Below, piece by piece: positions 19,072 through 26,244 of a stretch of DNA of 64,000 nt (within the stretch, counting starts at the first letter, position 1; the number at the start of each line of letters is the position of its first letter). Below the pieces are notes generated by a model. That model had not been told where the DNA came from and made no database searches. It worked only from the letters and a program-made list of their open reading frames with translations. The translations under genes and the position numbers were made by a program. Source of the stretch: Hyalangium ruber (lineage in GTDB: Bacteria > Myxococcota > Myxococcia > Myxococcales > Myxococcaceae); the NCBI RefSeq assembly GCF_034259325.1, contig NZ_JAXIVS010000007.1, positions 248,001 to 312,000 on the forward strand. Reading direction: 5' to 3'.

Positions 19072-19251
19072 CTACCAGGATGCGAAGGACTCCTCCCACA
19101 GGTCGTCCACATCCTCGACCAGGGGCTTGTCCCGGCGCGTACTCGGAGGCCGCGTCCCCCACTCGTAGGGCTGAGAGGCCGCCGCCGCCCGGGGATTGGA
19201 GGCGTCAAGGCGCTGCGGGTCGAGGGCGGTGTCGAACTCTGGAGTGGTCAT
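19072..19251 (-). CDS. 59-residue orphan acidic peptide
   Basis: A short reading frame with a good ribosome binding site (AGAGGGAACC then ATG). The 59-residue product begins MTTPEFDTALD and ends in an acidic, aromatic tail DVDDLWEESFASW. It has no cysteine, no signal peptide and no membrane segment. Its stop lies 12 bases from the convergent AI-2E permease stop. I do not recognise it. The leader-like acidic composition made me consider a modified-peptide precursor, but no modifying enzyme is next to it. Confidence 0.5.
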   Translation of the reverse strand: MTTPEFDTALDPQRLDASNPRAAAASQPYEWGTRPPSTRRDKPLVEDVDDLWEESFASW

Positions 19252-19668
19252 GGTTCCCTCTGCGTTCGGTCCGTGGCGGGTGTTCAGCGCAGGATGAAGG
19301 CAATCCGCATGCCAGCTCAGCCAAGCCTGATAAACGTGTAAATCCTGCCCACTCGTGAATCTGGGGCTTCCTACCTGGAACCGGAAGCGGGGGGAAGCCA
19401 ATTTCGGGGGGTTGGCGACCCCGTCCTCCCCCGCATTTGTTGCGTGTTCGCGCATCTTTGACGTCCCCGGAGGTAGGGCACCCTAGTGCGGCGATCTGAC
19501 ATTTCTGTCCTGTCGCGCGCATTTGCCCGAACGGCGGGCGCACTGGTGCCTGAAGGGGCTCCCTGCGTCCAGGGCCCCCTGCCCGCCGGCTATCCGTCAG
19601 TGGACGGAACCGCGTGACCTGGGGGCCACACTGTCCGAAAGGCGAGGCTCCGAGGCCACACCGCTGCG
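19252..19668. other. Intergenic stretch without a recognised gene
   Basis: This 417-base gap lies between the orphan peptide gene, which starts at its left edge and reads leftward, and the 3' end of the M49 peptidase gene. The left half must hold the promoter of the peptide gene. I found no convincing sigma-54 -24/-12 element or terminator; a GC-rich imperfect hairpin around 19558-19590 has no U-run. No long reading frame here looks like a gene. Confidence 0.5.
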
Positions 19669-21795
19669 TCAGGGCGACGCGGAGGGCTGGGCCGATACCG
19701 CGGCCGGGGCCTTCACGACGAGGGTCTTGTAGACGTCCTTCAACGTCTCGGGCGCGCCCGCCAGCTGGGCGGCGACCTTGGTGGCCTCGGCGGGAGGCAG
19801 CTTGCCGAGCACGCTGCGCTCGAGGTGCTGGGCGATGAAGCCCTGGGTGGACTCCACCTTCAAGTCCATCACCTGCCCCTTGGCGTCGAGCACGGGCACC
19901 AGGCGCGGCGCGGTGAGGAAGAGCACCGCCGGCACATCCGCGGCCTTCACGCGCGCGGCCACCTCGTCGCGCAGCTTCGGATCGAACTTGATGCCCTTCT
20001 GCGTCACCAGGTCTCGAATGGCCGCGTAGTCGCCGGTGGCCTTGATGACCATCAGCTTGGAGAGCAGCTCGCCCACCGCCTCGCGCATCTTCGCGAAGTC
20101 CGTCACCACCCAGTAGGTGCGCTCGCCCTCCACCACCTGCTTCACCACGCCCTTGTCGATGAAGAAGTTCACCGTCATGTGGTGGCCGCGCTGGTGGTCC
20201 TCCTCGAACTCGGCCCCCTTCTCGACGCGTGCCAGGTTGGTGAGCCCCTCGACGAGGAAGTCCCGGTACATCTGCTGGGCGATCTTCTCGTGGTCCGGCG
20301 ACAGCTCCGCCAGCGAGGGGTCGAAGGCGTGCCAGAGCGCCACGAGGTCGGCGCGCGCCTCCTCCAGCGTGTTGTCGTACTCCTTGAGGAACTTCGAGGG
20401 CGGCTGGTTCTTGAGCTTCTTCTTGTCCACCTGGCCGGAGGCATGGCCGAGCACCTCATGGAAGGCCACCAGCCACTTGCGCGCGGTGGCCGAGTACTTC
20501 TCGGCCTGGGCGCGATCCTCGGGCGTGCGGGAGAACTCGAGCGCCAGCGGCAGCCGGCGCAGCGCCGAGGCCGCCTCCATCACGTTGGCCACCAGCACGC
20601 TCTTGCTGCCGTACTTCTCGCGGATGTTCTGCTCGTTGGGCAGGTTGATGCCGGCGGGGGGCTGCGGATAGGTGGCCACCAGGCTGATGGCCTTGGCCAC
20701 CGGCAGCGCCACCTTCTTGCGCTTGTAGGCCTGGGGCCAGGGCATGCGCTCCTCGAAGTACTGAGCCCGCTTGCCGATGAGCACCATGATCTGGTTCTCC
20801 GTGGGGTCGCGGTAGTTGATGAGCGCCTCCCACTGGCCCTTCTGCCCGCGCGGATCCACGTACGTCTCGACGAAGCCCATGGTGGCGTCCACCGGCGGAT
20901 CCGCCTTCAGCCAGGCGATGTTGTAGGCGTCCCAGTCCTTGGGGTTGCCCGTCTGGAAGTAGCGCACCAGCTTGCCGAGCACCGGCTTCTGCAGCTTGTT
21001 GGCGGACTTCGTCGCCTCCTGCAGGTGGGCGATGACACGCGAGAGTTCCTCGGCATACAGCCCCGCCGGCACCTTGCGGTCTCCGGCGCGGAACACCTGC
21101 TCCACCAGCTTGCCCTTCACCTTCACCACGCGGGAGTTGAGCGGGTTCTTCTCCTTGAAGTCCTCCAGGTCCTTCAGCGTCACCCCGGGCCCGTAGGCGG
21201 TGTTCGCCGAGGCGGTGATCATGTCCTGCCCCTGCGGCGGAGACTTCGAGGTGAGCGAGGGCTCGAAGTTGGCATCGAAGATCGTCGGCTGCAGGTCCTT
21301 GAGCCAGGTCCGCAGGGCCCGCTCGTCCTTCACGCCGAAGGGAGCGCCCGCGCGGTAGGCGCGCACCGCGGCGGCCTCCAGCTCGCCGGAGGTGAAGCCG
21401 GGGACGAACTTCTGGCCCGTCACCTGGTCGTGGTTGCCGGAGTGGCCGTAGAAGCGCTCCAGGTAGGCGGTCAGCCGTTGGTCGAAGAGGCCGGGGCCGC
21501 CCGCGCCCTCCTGGCCGAAGAGGTAGACGCCCTCCAGCAGGCGCTTGAGCTCCACCACCCGCCAGCCGAGCTGGTCGTAGGCGATGTCCTCGCCCGCGTG
21601 AGCCGCGAGCGTCAGGTGCCAGGCGACGCGCTTGTCATCCGCCGAGAGCTCGGTCACCCCGGGCGCGAAGATCTGCGCGATGGCGGTGTTGCCCGAACGC
21701 GCCTTGAGGAACGTCTTCGCCGGGACGGGGCCGGGGGCCTCGGGCTTCGCCTGGGGGGCGGCGGCGAGCAGGGCGACCAGGAGAAGGGCGTTCAT
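19669..21795 (-). CDS. Dipeptidyl-peptidase III-like zinc peptidase (M49 family), exported
   Basis: A 708-residue metallopeptidase expected to remove dipeptides from peptide N-termini. The M49 hallmark is visible: HEVLGH (446-451) supplies two zinc histidines and the catalytic glutamate, and EEARAD (477-482) supplies the third ligand, close to the classical HExxGH...EExRAE. The N-terminus MNALLLVALLAAAPQAK is a signal peptide, so the enzyme is exported to periplasm or outside, unlike cytosolic eukaryotic DPP III. I start at the ATG at 21795 because it places the signal peptide correctly. It follows ureidoglycolate lyase by 81 bases. Confidence 0.88.
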   Translation of the reverse strand: MNALLLVALLAAAPQAKPEAPGPVPAKTFLKARSGNTAIAQIFAPGVTELSADDKRVAWHLTLAAHAGEDIAYDQLGWRVVELKRLLEGVYLFGQEGAGGPGLFDQRLTAYLERFYGHSGNHDQVTGQKFVPGFTSGELEAAAVRAYRAGAPFGVKDERALRTWLKDLQPTIFDANFEPSLTSKSPPQGQDMITASANTAYGPGVTLKDLEDFKEKNPLNSRVVKVKGKLVEQVFRAGDRKVPAGLYAEELSRVIAHLQEATKSANKLQKPVLGKLVRYFQTGNPKDWDAYNIAWLKADPPVDATMGFVETYVDPRGQKGQWEALINYRDPTENQIMVLIGKRAQYFEERMPWPQAYKRKKVALPVAKAISLVATYPQPPAGINLPNEQNIREKYGSKSVLVANVMEAASALRRLPLALEFSRTPEDRAQAEKYSATARKWLVAFHEVLGHASGQVDKKKLKNQPPSKFLKEYDNTLEEARADLVALWHAFDPSLAELSPDHEKIAQQMYRDFLVEGLTNLARVEKGAEFEEDHQRGHHMTVNFFIDKGVVKQVVEGERTYWVVTDFAKMREAVGELLSKLMVIKATGDYAAIRDLVTQKGIKFDPKLRDEVAARVKAADVPAVLFLTAPRLVPVLDAKGQVMDLKVESTQGFIAQHLERSVLGKLPPAEATKVAAQLAGAPETLKDVYKTLVVKAPAAVSAQPSASP

Positions 21796-21876
21796 ACGGG
21801 CTCCAGAAGAGGACAGGAGCCTCGCAGTTAGCACCCGTCCACCCTCTGTTCCAGTTTGGGACCGCCCTCCGGCCGC

Positions 21877-22389
21877 TCAATCGCTGGTCACGAGCAGCGG
21901 CGCCGTCAGCGGGCGCTCCTCGCAGTCGCGCGCGGAGCCATCCTCCCAGGCCAGCATCAGGAAATCGGCCGGCCCCTCGAGGGCGATGATGGGGTGGTGC
22001 CAGACCCCGGCGCGGTAGTTCACTCCTTGTCCGGGCCCACAGAGGAAGGCCCGCAGGCCGGCGAGATCCGGCTCGCCCTGGGCATCATCCGGGCAGACGA
22101 CGACCAGGAAGCGCCGGCAGGCCATGGGCACGAACATCTGCGTCGAGCAGGGGTGGCGCTCCAGCAGACGCACCTGGAAGGGCAGCGCCTTGGGTACCGA
22201 GTGGAACACGGCCAGGTTCGGCCGCGCCTCGGGCCGGCTGCTGGCGAGCTGGGCGACGTGGTTGTACCGGGTGGCCGTGCCCTGGTTGGCGCTGGCGCCT
22301 CCGGCGAGTTCCGAGCCAATGACTTCCCCGAATGGGGCGAAGGCCTCTCGTGTGAGGGGCTGTGCCTTCAATGGAGCGCGTGTGCTCAT
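21877..22389 (-). CDS. allA: Ureidoglycolate lyase
   Basis: Splits ureidoglycolate into glyoxylate and urea, a late step of purine/allantoin breakdown. The 170-residue length and the conserved blocks fit AllA: the N-terminal LTREAFAPFGEVI, the metal-site HPCSTQMFVPM segment, and GQGVNYRAGVWHHPIIAL near the C-terminus. Together with xanthine dehydrogenase at 13.6-17.4 kb it suggests purine catabolism, although urate oxidase and allantoinase genes are not in the window. It lies 68 bases downstream of the DUSAM gene in the same direction. Confidence 0.88.
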   Translation of the reverse strand: MSTRAPLKAQPLTREAFAPFGEVIGSELAGGASANQGTATRYNHVAQLASSRPEARPNLAVFHSVPKALPFQVRLLERHPCSTQMFVPMACRRFLVVVCPDDAQGEPDLAGLRAFLCGPGQGVNYRAGVWHHPIIALEGPADFLMLAWEDGSARDCEERPLTAPLLVTSD

Positions 22390-22457
22390 TCGAGAGAATC
22401 TTCGCTCCGTTCTGGCCTATGACGCCAGCACGGTCCGGGCTCGCAGTGGCGCGACTG

Positions 22458-22844
22458 CTACTCCACTTCACCGAGGCATTCCAGCTGCCCCTCAGCAATG
22501 TCCCGGTAGTGTGGCACGACCTCGACAGCCAGGATCTCACGCATCTGCTGACATGCCCCCTCGAGGTCCCCCGCATCCCGCAGGCGGTACATCTGGTGCA
22601 GTCCTCGTGAGAGTCGGCGCGAGCCCTCCGTGATGCGGCGCCGGATTTCGTGGAGCAGCGTGGTGGCGCTCTCCGTGGAGGTGAGAGCCGCTTCCGCTTC
22701 TGCCTCATGGATCGCCACCGTTGGAGCGGTGCGCCGGAGGAGGGCGCGTGCCTCGTCAGTGAGTACAAGCGGCTCGCCCTGCTGCACCCGATTGTCCAGC
22801 ATCCGGATGGGATACCAGTCGTCCTCCAGGTTCTTCTCCGTCAT
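22458..22844 (-). CDS. DUSAM-domain protein
   Basis: A 128-residue protein matching the DUSAM family, a paralogous family known from Myxococcus and Stigmatella genomes. Recognisable segments are a tryptophan-proline start (DDWYPIRMLDNRV), QGEPLVLTDEARALLRRTAPTVAI, LLHEIRRRITEGSRRLSRGL, MYRLRDAGDLEGACQQMREILAVEVVP and IAEGQLE. It is all-alpha by appearance, with no signal peptide. The function of DUSAM proteins is unknown. The ATG is preceded by AAAGGG inside the upstream lipoprotein gene and sits two bases after that gene's stop, so the two are translationally coupled. Confidence 0.88.
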   Translation of the reverse strand: MTEKNLEDDWYPIRMLDNRVQQGEPLVLTDEARALLRRTAPTVAIHEAEAEAALTSTESATTLLHEIRRRITEGSRRLSRGLHQMYRLRDAGDLEGACQQMREILAVEVVPHYRDIAEGQLECLGEVE

Positions 22845-22846
22845 CT

Positions 22847-23383
22847 TCACAGCCCTTTCTTGCCGGGCGGCCAGCACATCCCGAATGGCCAGTCTTGCTG
22901 TCCCTCACAGCGTCGGAGGCAAGCGTAACAGGGGCCTTGCCAGTTCGGTTCGGCCTGGCAAGCCACGTAGTTTCGGATGCACTCCTGTTTCCACTCTGGC
23001 AAGTGGGTGTTGTTGGCGAAGTCATCCGCCTTTGCAGCGTCTGCTTCTGCTGCCTCCTCACCATCCTGTGTGGCCATCGTCGCTGTCTCGGTCCGCACGT
23101 CCCCGCCGAGTTGCTCCAGGACGGAGAGGATGCGTGCCGCTTCCAGGGGATCCGCGCCACATCTCTCGACGAAGGTGAGGGGGTGGTTCTGGATACAGCA
23201 GCTCATCGAGTTCCAGCAGGTTCCAGCAGCCTGCGCCAAGTAGATCGGGTCGCTCGGGGCGATGGAGTGGCTCGCCTCGGGCTGACGGCTCGCCGTGGAG
23301 TGAGCCCCGGAGGAACAGCCCCCCATCAGGCCCGTGAGGATGACAGGCAACCAGGGCGCAAGGGCGCGACTCAGTGATTTCAT
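22847..23383 (-). CDS. Cysteine-rich lipoprotein of unknown function
   Basis: A 178-residue predicted lipoprotein: a signal peptide ends in LMGGC with the lipidated Cys23. The mature part has ten more cysteines in two clusters: CWNSMSCC...VERC (about 57-75) and a C-terminal module QECIRNYVACQ...CYACLRRCEGQQDWPFGMCW. A linker of acidic and Ala residues separates them. The C-terminal CxxC/RCEGQ..WP module reminds me of small cysteine-rich C-terminal domains in myxobacterial secreted proteins, but I cannot name a family. It is coupled to the following DUSAM gene (two-base gap). Confidence 0.75.
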   Translation of the reverse strand: MKSLSRALAPWLPVILTGLMGGCSSGAHSTASRQPEASHSIAPSDPIYLAQAAGTCWNSMSCCIQNHPLTFVERCGADPLEAARILSVLEQLGGDVRTETATMATQDGEEAAEADAAKADDFANNTHLPEWKQECIRNYVACQAEPNWQGPCYACLRRCEGQQDWPFGMCWPPGKKGL

Positions 23384-23453
23384 GAATTACGTTATAGAAG
23401 ACCGGGCGCGGAGGGCTGAAAGTCAATCAAGGGAGGCTGAGGTGTCGCCCCCA

Positions 23454-23469
23454 GGCAAACCATGCGCCT
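23454..23469 (-). promoter_or_regulatory. Candidate sigma-54 promoter for lipoprotein-DUSAM operon
   Basis: Read on the minus strand the element is AGGCGCATGGTTTGCC. It keeps the invariant GG and GC with the correct spacing and the TTGC of the -12 box, but the -24 box is imperfect (AGGCGC instead of TGGCAC). The lipoprotein start is about 70 bases downstream, and the triple palindrome is about 145-230 bases upstream, a normal enhancer distance. Confidence 0.4.
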
Positions 23470-23611
23470 CGCGCCCCGGACATCCTTCATGAACTGGCTG
23501 TGGGCCTCGCATAAGGGAACGCCGTTCGACGAGTCATGCCTTCGACGAGAGTTCCTCCGCTTCTTTCGATCGCCCTACTCTGCACATCCCTCGTGTGGCC
23601 CTGGCTCCCAC

Positions 23612-23682
23612 TTCCAACGGGTTGGAACCAGGCCGCACTTCCAACGGGTTGGAACCGGGCGCTCACTTCCAACGGGTTGGAA
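23612..23682. repeat. Three tandem 16-bp palindromes, 27-28 bp apart
   Basis: Exact copies of TTCCAACGGGTTGGAA lie at 23612-23627, 23639-23654 and 23667-23682. Each is an inverted repeat of TTCCAAC around a GG centre, preceded by CAC. The spacing of 27 and 28 bases puts successive copies slightly less than three helical turns apart. The array looks like a set of operator or enhancer sites for a dimeric regulator. Confidence 0.85.
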
Positions 23683-23690
23683 GTGAGCGC
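23659..23690. terminator. Perfect 15-bp-arm hairpin, possible terminator
   Basis: The third palindrome copy is extended to arms of 15 bases (GCGCTCACTTCCAAC and its complement) around a GG centre. It sits 32 bases after the stop of the minus-strand endonuclease gene, where a terminator would be expected, but no clear U-run follows on that strand. It may therefore be only a strengthened protein-binding site. Confidence 0.4.
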
Positions 23691-23721
23691 CTATCCTCGC
23701 GTGGATTTTCAGAGGGTTACG

Positions 23722-25428
23722 TCAGTACGCGGTGCCGTTGGCGCGCTTGCCCGGCGAGGACGCGGTGCTCCCCACGCTGGTGTGTAGGACAAAGGAGCCA
23801 GTGCTGCTGCCATCCGGGCTCCGGTTGGCCGACACGCCGTCGGTGCCCGAGAGCGACGAGCTATAGGTGAGGGTGTCCATCGCCGTGCCCGACGCGTTCT
23901 TCAGCGTCACGGTGTCCCCGCTGTTGGACAGGTTGAGCTGCGCGGTCGAGGCCCCCACCGCGTTGGTCAGCCCCGCCGGGATGCCAGCAGCCGCCCCGAA
24001 GACCACGATCGCCTTGCCCGCGGCCAGGCTCGTGCCGCTCGCGAAGGTGTGCCGCGTGCCCGTGGCGTCGGAGATCGTCCAGCCCGACAGGTCCACCGCC
24101 GCGGTACCCGAGTTCACCAGTTCCACGAACTCGCCGTTCACGTCCGAGCCCGCCTCGTTGGCCAGCACCTCGTTGATGAAGACCTTGCCCGTGCCCGTCG
24201 GCGTGGTGGTGATGGTGAAGGCCGTGTTGCTCATGTCGGTGAGGGCGGAGTTGGACGCATCGCTCACGCGCACCCGCGCGGCGGTGGAGGCGGTGCTCGG
24301 CACCGTCCAGGTGTAGCTGCTCGCGGAGGCCGCCGTGCTGGAGGTGATGACGGTCCAGGTGCTGCCATTGAGCGTGTACTCCAGCTTCACGTTCGTCACG
24401 CCCGTGGCCGCCCAGGTGATGCTCTGCGAGCTGCCCGCCGTGAAGCTCTCACCGCCATTGGGCGAGTTCACCGTGACGCCCGCGGTCACCGTGTCGCTGG
24501 GGATGAGGAAGTCCTTGATGACGGCCATGTGCTGCATGTTGGTGGCGCCGCTGTCGGAGCTCAGCGCCGGGGAGATCTCCGAGATGGGCGAGTAGACGCG
24601 CGTATCAATCACCGTGCCGGCGGCGAAGCTGCTGCCGCCGATGACGGTGGCCGTCTGATAGGCACGCAGGTCGCTGTCGACGAGAACGTGGTCATACGGC
24701 TTGCCGCGGCTCGCGTTGGTGTTGGTGTTGCCGTTGCGGTCGGCCGGGTACGGGGACGCCGTCGACACCACCTGCGAGAAGGTGGAGAAGGCGGCCTCGG
24801 AGCGGCTGTCGGTGTTGAAGTCACCACCGATGGCCAGGTAGTCGCCCGTGGGGATGTTGGCCTTGATGAAGTTGACCAGGTTGACCGCCTCCGTGTTGCG
24901 CACGCTGGAGCTGGCCGTGAGCAGGTGCACGCTCACCACCCAGAGGTCCTTCGGGCCGGGGACGTCGATGCGGGCCCAGGCGAAGTCACGGTTGGTGACC
25001 TGGTTGTCGTCCCACTCGCCCGAGGCGATGATCGGGTAGCGGCTGATGACGCCGTTGGGGATCTGCGCGCCGGCCTCGCGGTAGTAATAGAAGCTCGAGC
25101 CGAACGCCGTGTTGACGAAGCTCCGGATGGCGGTGGCCGAGTTGTCGCCGTAGTTGAACTCCTGAATCATCACCACGTCCGGATCGGTGCCCTGGAAGAT
25201 ACGGGTGCCGTTGCCAGGGTCGTAGCTCTGGAGGTTGCCACTGGTGGTGTTGGCGGCCATCAGGCGCAGCCGGACGCTGGCCAGCGCGTTCTCCTGGGTC
25301 GCCAGGGCTTCATCGCCCGCTCCTTCCAGTTCCGTGCCTCCACACGCCGCGAGCGTCAGGGAGAGCACGGCCGCCAGCAATCGACGGTCGAGGAGTGAGT
25401 GCCTCAAGGAGGGTTCGATGATTCGCAC
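23722..25428 (-). CDS. Lipoprotein with endonuclease/exonuclease/phosphatase and lamin-tail domains
   Basis: A 568-residue predicted surface lipoprotein (signal peptide LLAAVLSLTLAAC, lipidated Cys29). About 50-320 is an EEP-fold domain: IQEFNYGD carries the metal glutamate, GGDFNTDSR the Asp-Asn pair and KPYDHVLVDS the catalytic Asp-His. A Ser/Thr-rich Ig-like module follows (VNSPNGGESFTAGSSQSITW), then a lamin-tail domain (about 425-545: VFINEVLANEAGSDVNGEFVELVNSG...DLSGWTISDATG). This fits an extracellular DNase or phosphodiesterase. The GTG at 25428 is chosen to place the signal peptide; the frame is open further upstream. Confidence 0.85.
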   Translation of the reverse strand: MRIIEPSLRHSLLDRRLLAAVLSLTLAACGGTELEGAGDEALATQENALASVRLRLMAANTTSGNLQSYDPGNGTRIFQGTDPDVVMIQEFNYGDNSATAIRSFVNTAFGSSFYYYREAGAQIPNGVISRYPIIASGEWDDNQVTNRDFAWARIDVPGPKDLWVVSVHLLTASSSVRNTEAVNLVNFIKANIPTGDYLAIGGDFNTDSRSEAAFSTFSQVVSTASPYPADRNGNTNTNASRGKPYDHVLVDSDLRAYQTATVIGGSSFAAGTVIDTRVYSPISEISPALSSDSGATNMQHMAVIKDFLIPSDTVTAGVTVNSPNGGESFTAGSSQSITWAATGVTNVKLEYTLNGSTWTVITSSTAASASSYTWTVPSTASTAARVRVSDASNSALTDMSNTAFTITTTPTGTGKVFINEVLANEAGSDVNGEFVELVNSGTAAVDLSGWTISDATGTRHTFASGTSLAAGKAIVVFGAAAGIPAGLTNAVGASTAQLNLSNSGDTVTLKNASGTAMDTLTYSSSLSGTDGVSANRSPDGSSTGSFVLHTSVGSTASSPGKRANGTAY

Positions 25429-25581
25429 GTTGTCAGGTCCTGCCCCGGGGGGAGCGGTGGGAGGGTTGACGGAGACACCAGGTCTCCATGGGAAGCAGGG
25501 CTGAAGACCTGCTCCTCCAAGTATCTTTATCGATTTCGAGAGCAGGCGCGTTGCGTGAAACACAGTGAAATACACAATCGC

Positions 25582-26052
25582 TCACAGTGCGGTCATCACG
25601 GACACCGCAACGAACGCGTAACGCAGGCCCTTGCCCAGCGTGGTGAACACCAGGAAGGGCACCGCGCGAACTCCGACGACCCCCGCGGCGAGCACAAAGG
25701 CGTCGCCCACCACGGGCAGCCAGGAGAGCACGAGCGCGGGCGCTCCCCACCTGCGCAGCCGCTCGCGGGCGCGCTCCAACCGAGGCCCTTCACGCTCCAT
25801 GCGCCGCGAGGCCCACCGACCCAGGCGCCCTCCCCCGCCCCGCGCCACCCAGAGGCCGAGCAGGTAGAGCGACAGCGCGCCCAGCACGTTGCCCACCGTC
25901 GCCACCATCACCGCCCACACAGGAGACCCGCCGCCGTGGAGAATGGCCACAAGCAACGCCTCGGACGGCATCGGCACCACCGAGCCCGCCAGCATGGCGA
26001 CGACGAAGAGCCCTGGCAGACCCCAGGTGGCGAGCGTGGAGGGATCAAACAT
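25582..26052 (-). CDS. DedA/YqaA-like (SNARE-associated) membrane protein
   Basis: A 156-residue inner-membrane protein with the VTT/DedA-type layout: a hydrophobic start (LPGLFVVAMLAGSVVPMPSEALLVAI), a glycine-rich helix (VGNVLGALSLYLLGLWVARGG), a basic loop, and the characteristic SWLPVVGDAFVLAAGVVGV re-entrant segment. The short length matches the YqaA branch. The wider family handles lipid scrambling or undecaprenyl-phosphate recycling; which applies here is unknown. The ATG at 26052 is adjacent to a palindromic operator-like element. Confidence 0.83.
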   Translation of the reverse strand: MFDPSTLATWGLPGLFVVAMLAGSVVPMPSEALLVAILHGGGSPVWAVMVATVGNVLGALSLYLLGLWVARGGGGRLGRWASRRMEREGPRLERARERLRRWGAPALVLSWLPVVGDAFVLAAGVVGVRAVPFLVFTTLGKGLRYAFVAVSVMTAL

Positions 26053-26057
26053 GTCTG

Positions 26058-26075
26058 GGTACACTTTCGTGTACC
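26058..26075. promoter_or_regulatory. Palindrome GGTACAC-N4-GTGTACC, candidate operator
   Basis: A perfect 7-bp inverted repeat (GGTACAC, spacer TTTC, GTGTACC) lies five bases upstream of the DedA-like start codon, in the gap between this gene and the divergent diiron-protein gene. Its position suits a repressor covering the translation or transcription start of one or both genes. Confidence 0.45.
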
Positions 26076-26244
26076 ACACCCCGGGTGAAACACTCCGGGG
26101 AGCCGCACATTTTGCACCGCGCCCCGCACGCTCCTGGCACTCGCGCAGGACTTGCGTGCGGGGCAGGACTTTCGGGCAGCCCTCGGGGTGGCATGTCCGT
26201 TGCTCCGTGCAGGGGCATCCCTCTTCCTGGACACCTCTGCATCG

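Larger units (their letters stand above)
23384..23721. other. Intergenic region with candidate sigma-54 promoter and triple palindrome
   Basis: This 338-base stretch separates the cysteine-rich lipoprotein gene (which starts at its left edge) from the 3' end of the endonuclease/lamin-tail gene. It holds the three TTCCAAC-GG-GTTGGAA copies and a sigma-54-like element listed separately. A plus-strand frame from 23536 starts with a hydrophobic stretch but runs through the repeats and has no family resemblance, so I do not call it a gene. Confidence 0.6.

Noticed and set aside
19825-21831. 668-residue frame opposite the M49 peptidase
   Set aside because: Composition is His/Leu/Gly/Arg-rich without motifs, while the minus strand has HEVLGH...EEARAD and a signal peptide.
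23612-23682. CRISPR array
   Set aside because: Only three short palindromic repeats with 11-12 base gaps and no cas genes. The spacing is far too short for spacers.
23536-23787. 83-residue plus-strand frame with a hydrophobic start inside the triple-palindrome region
   Set aside because: Its middle is just translated repeats (LPTGWN), it runs into the 3' end of the opposite gene, and it has no good ribosome binding site.
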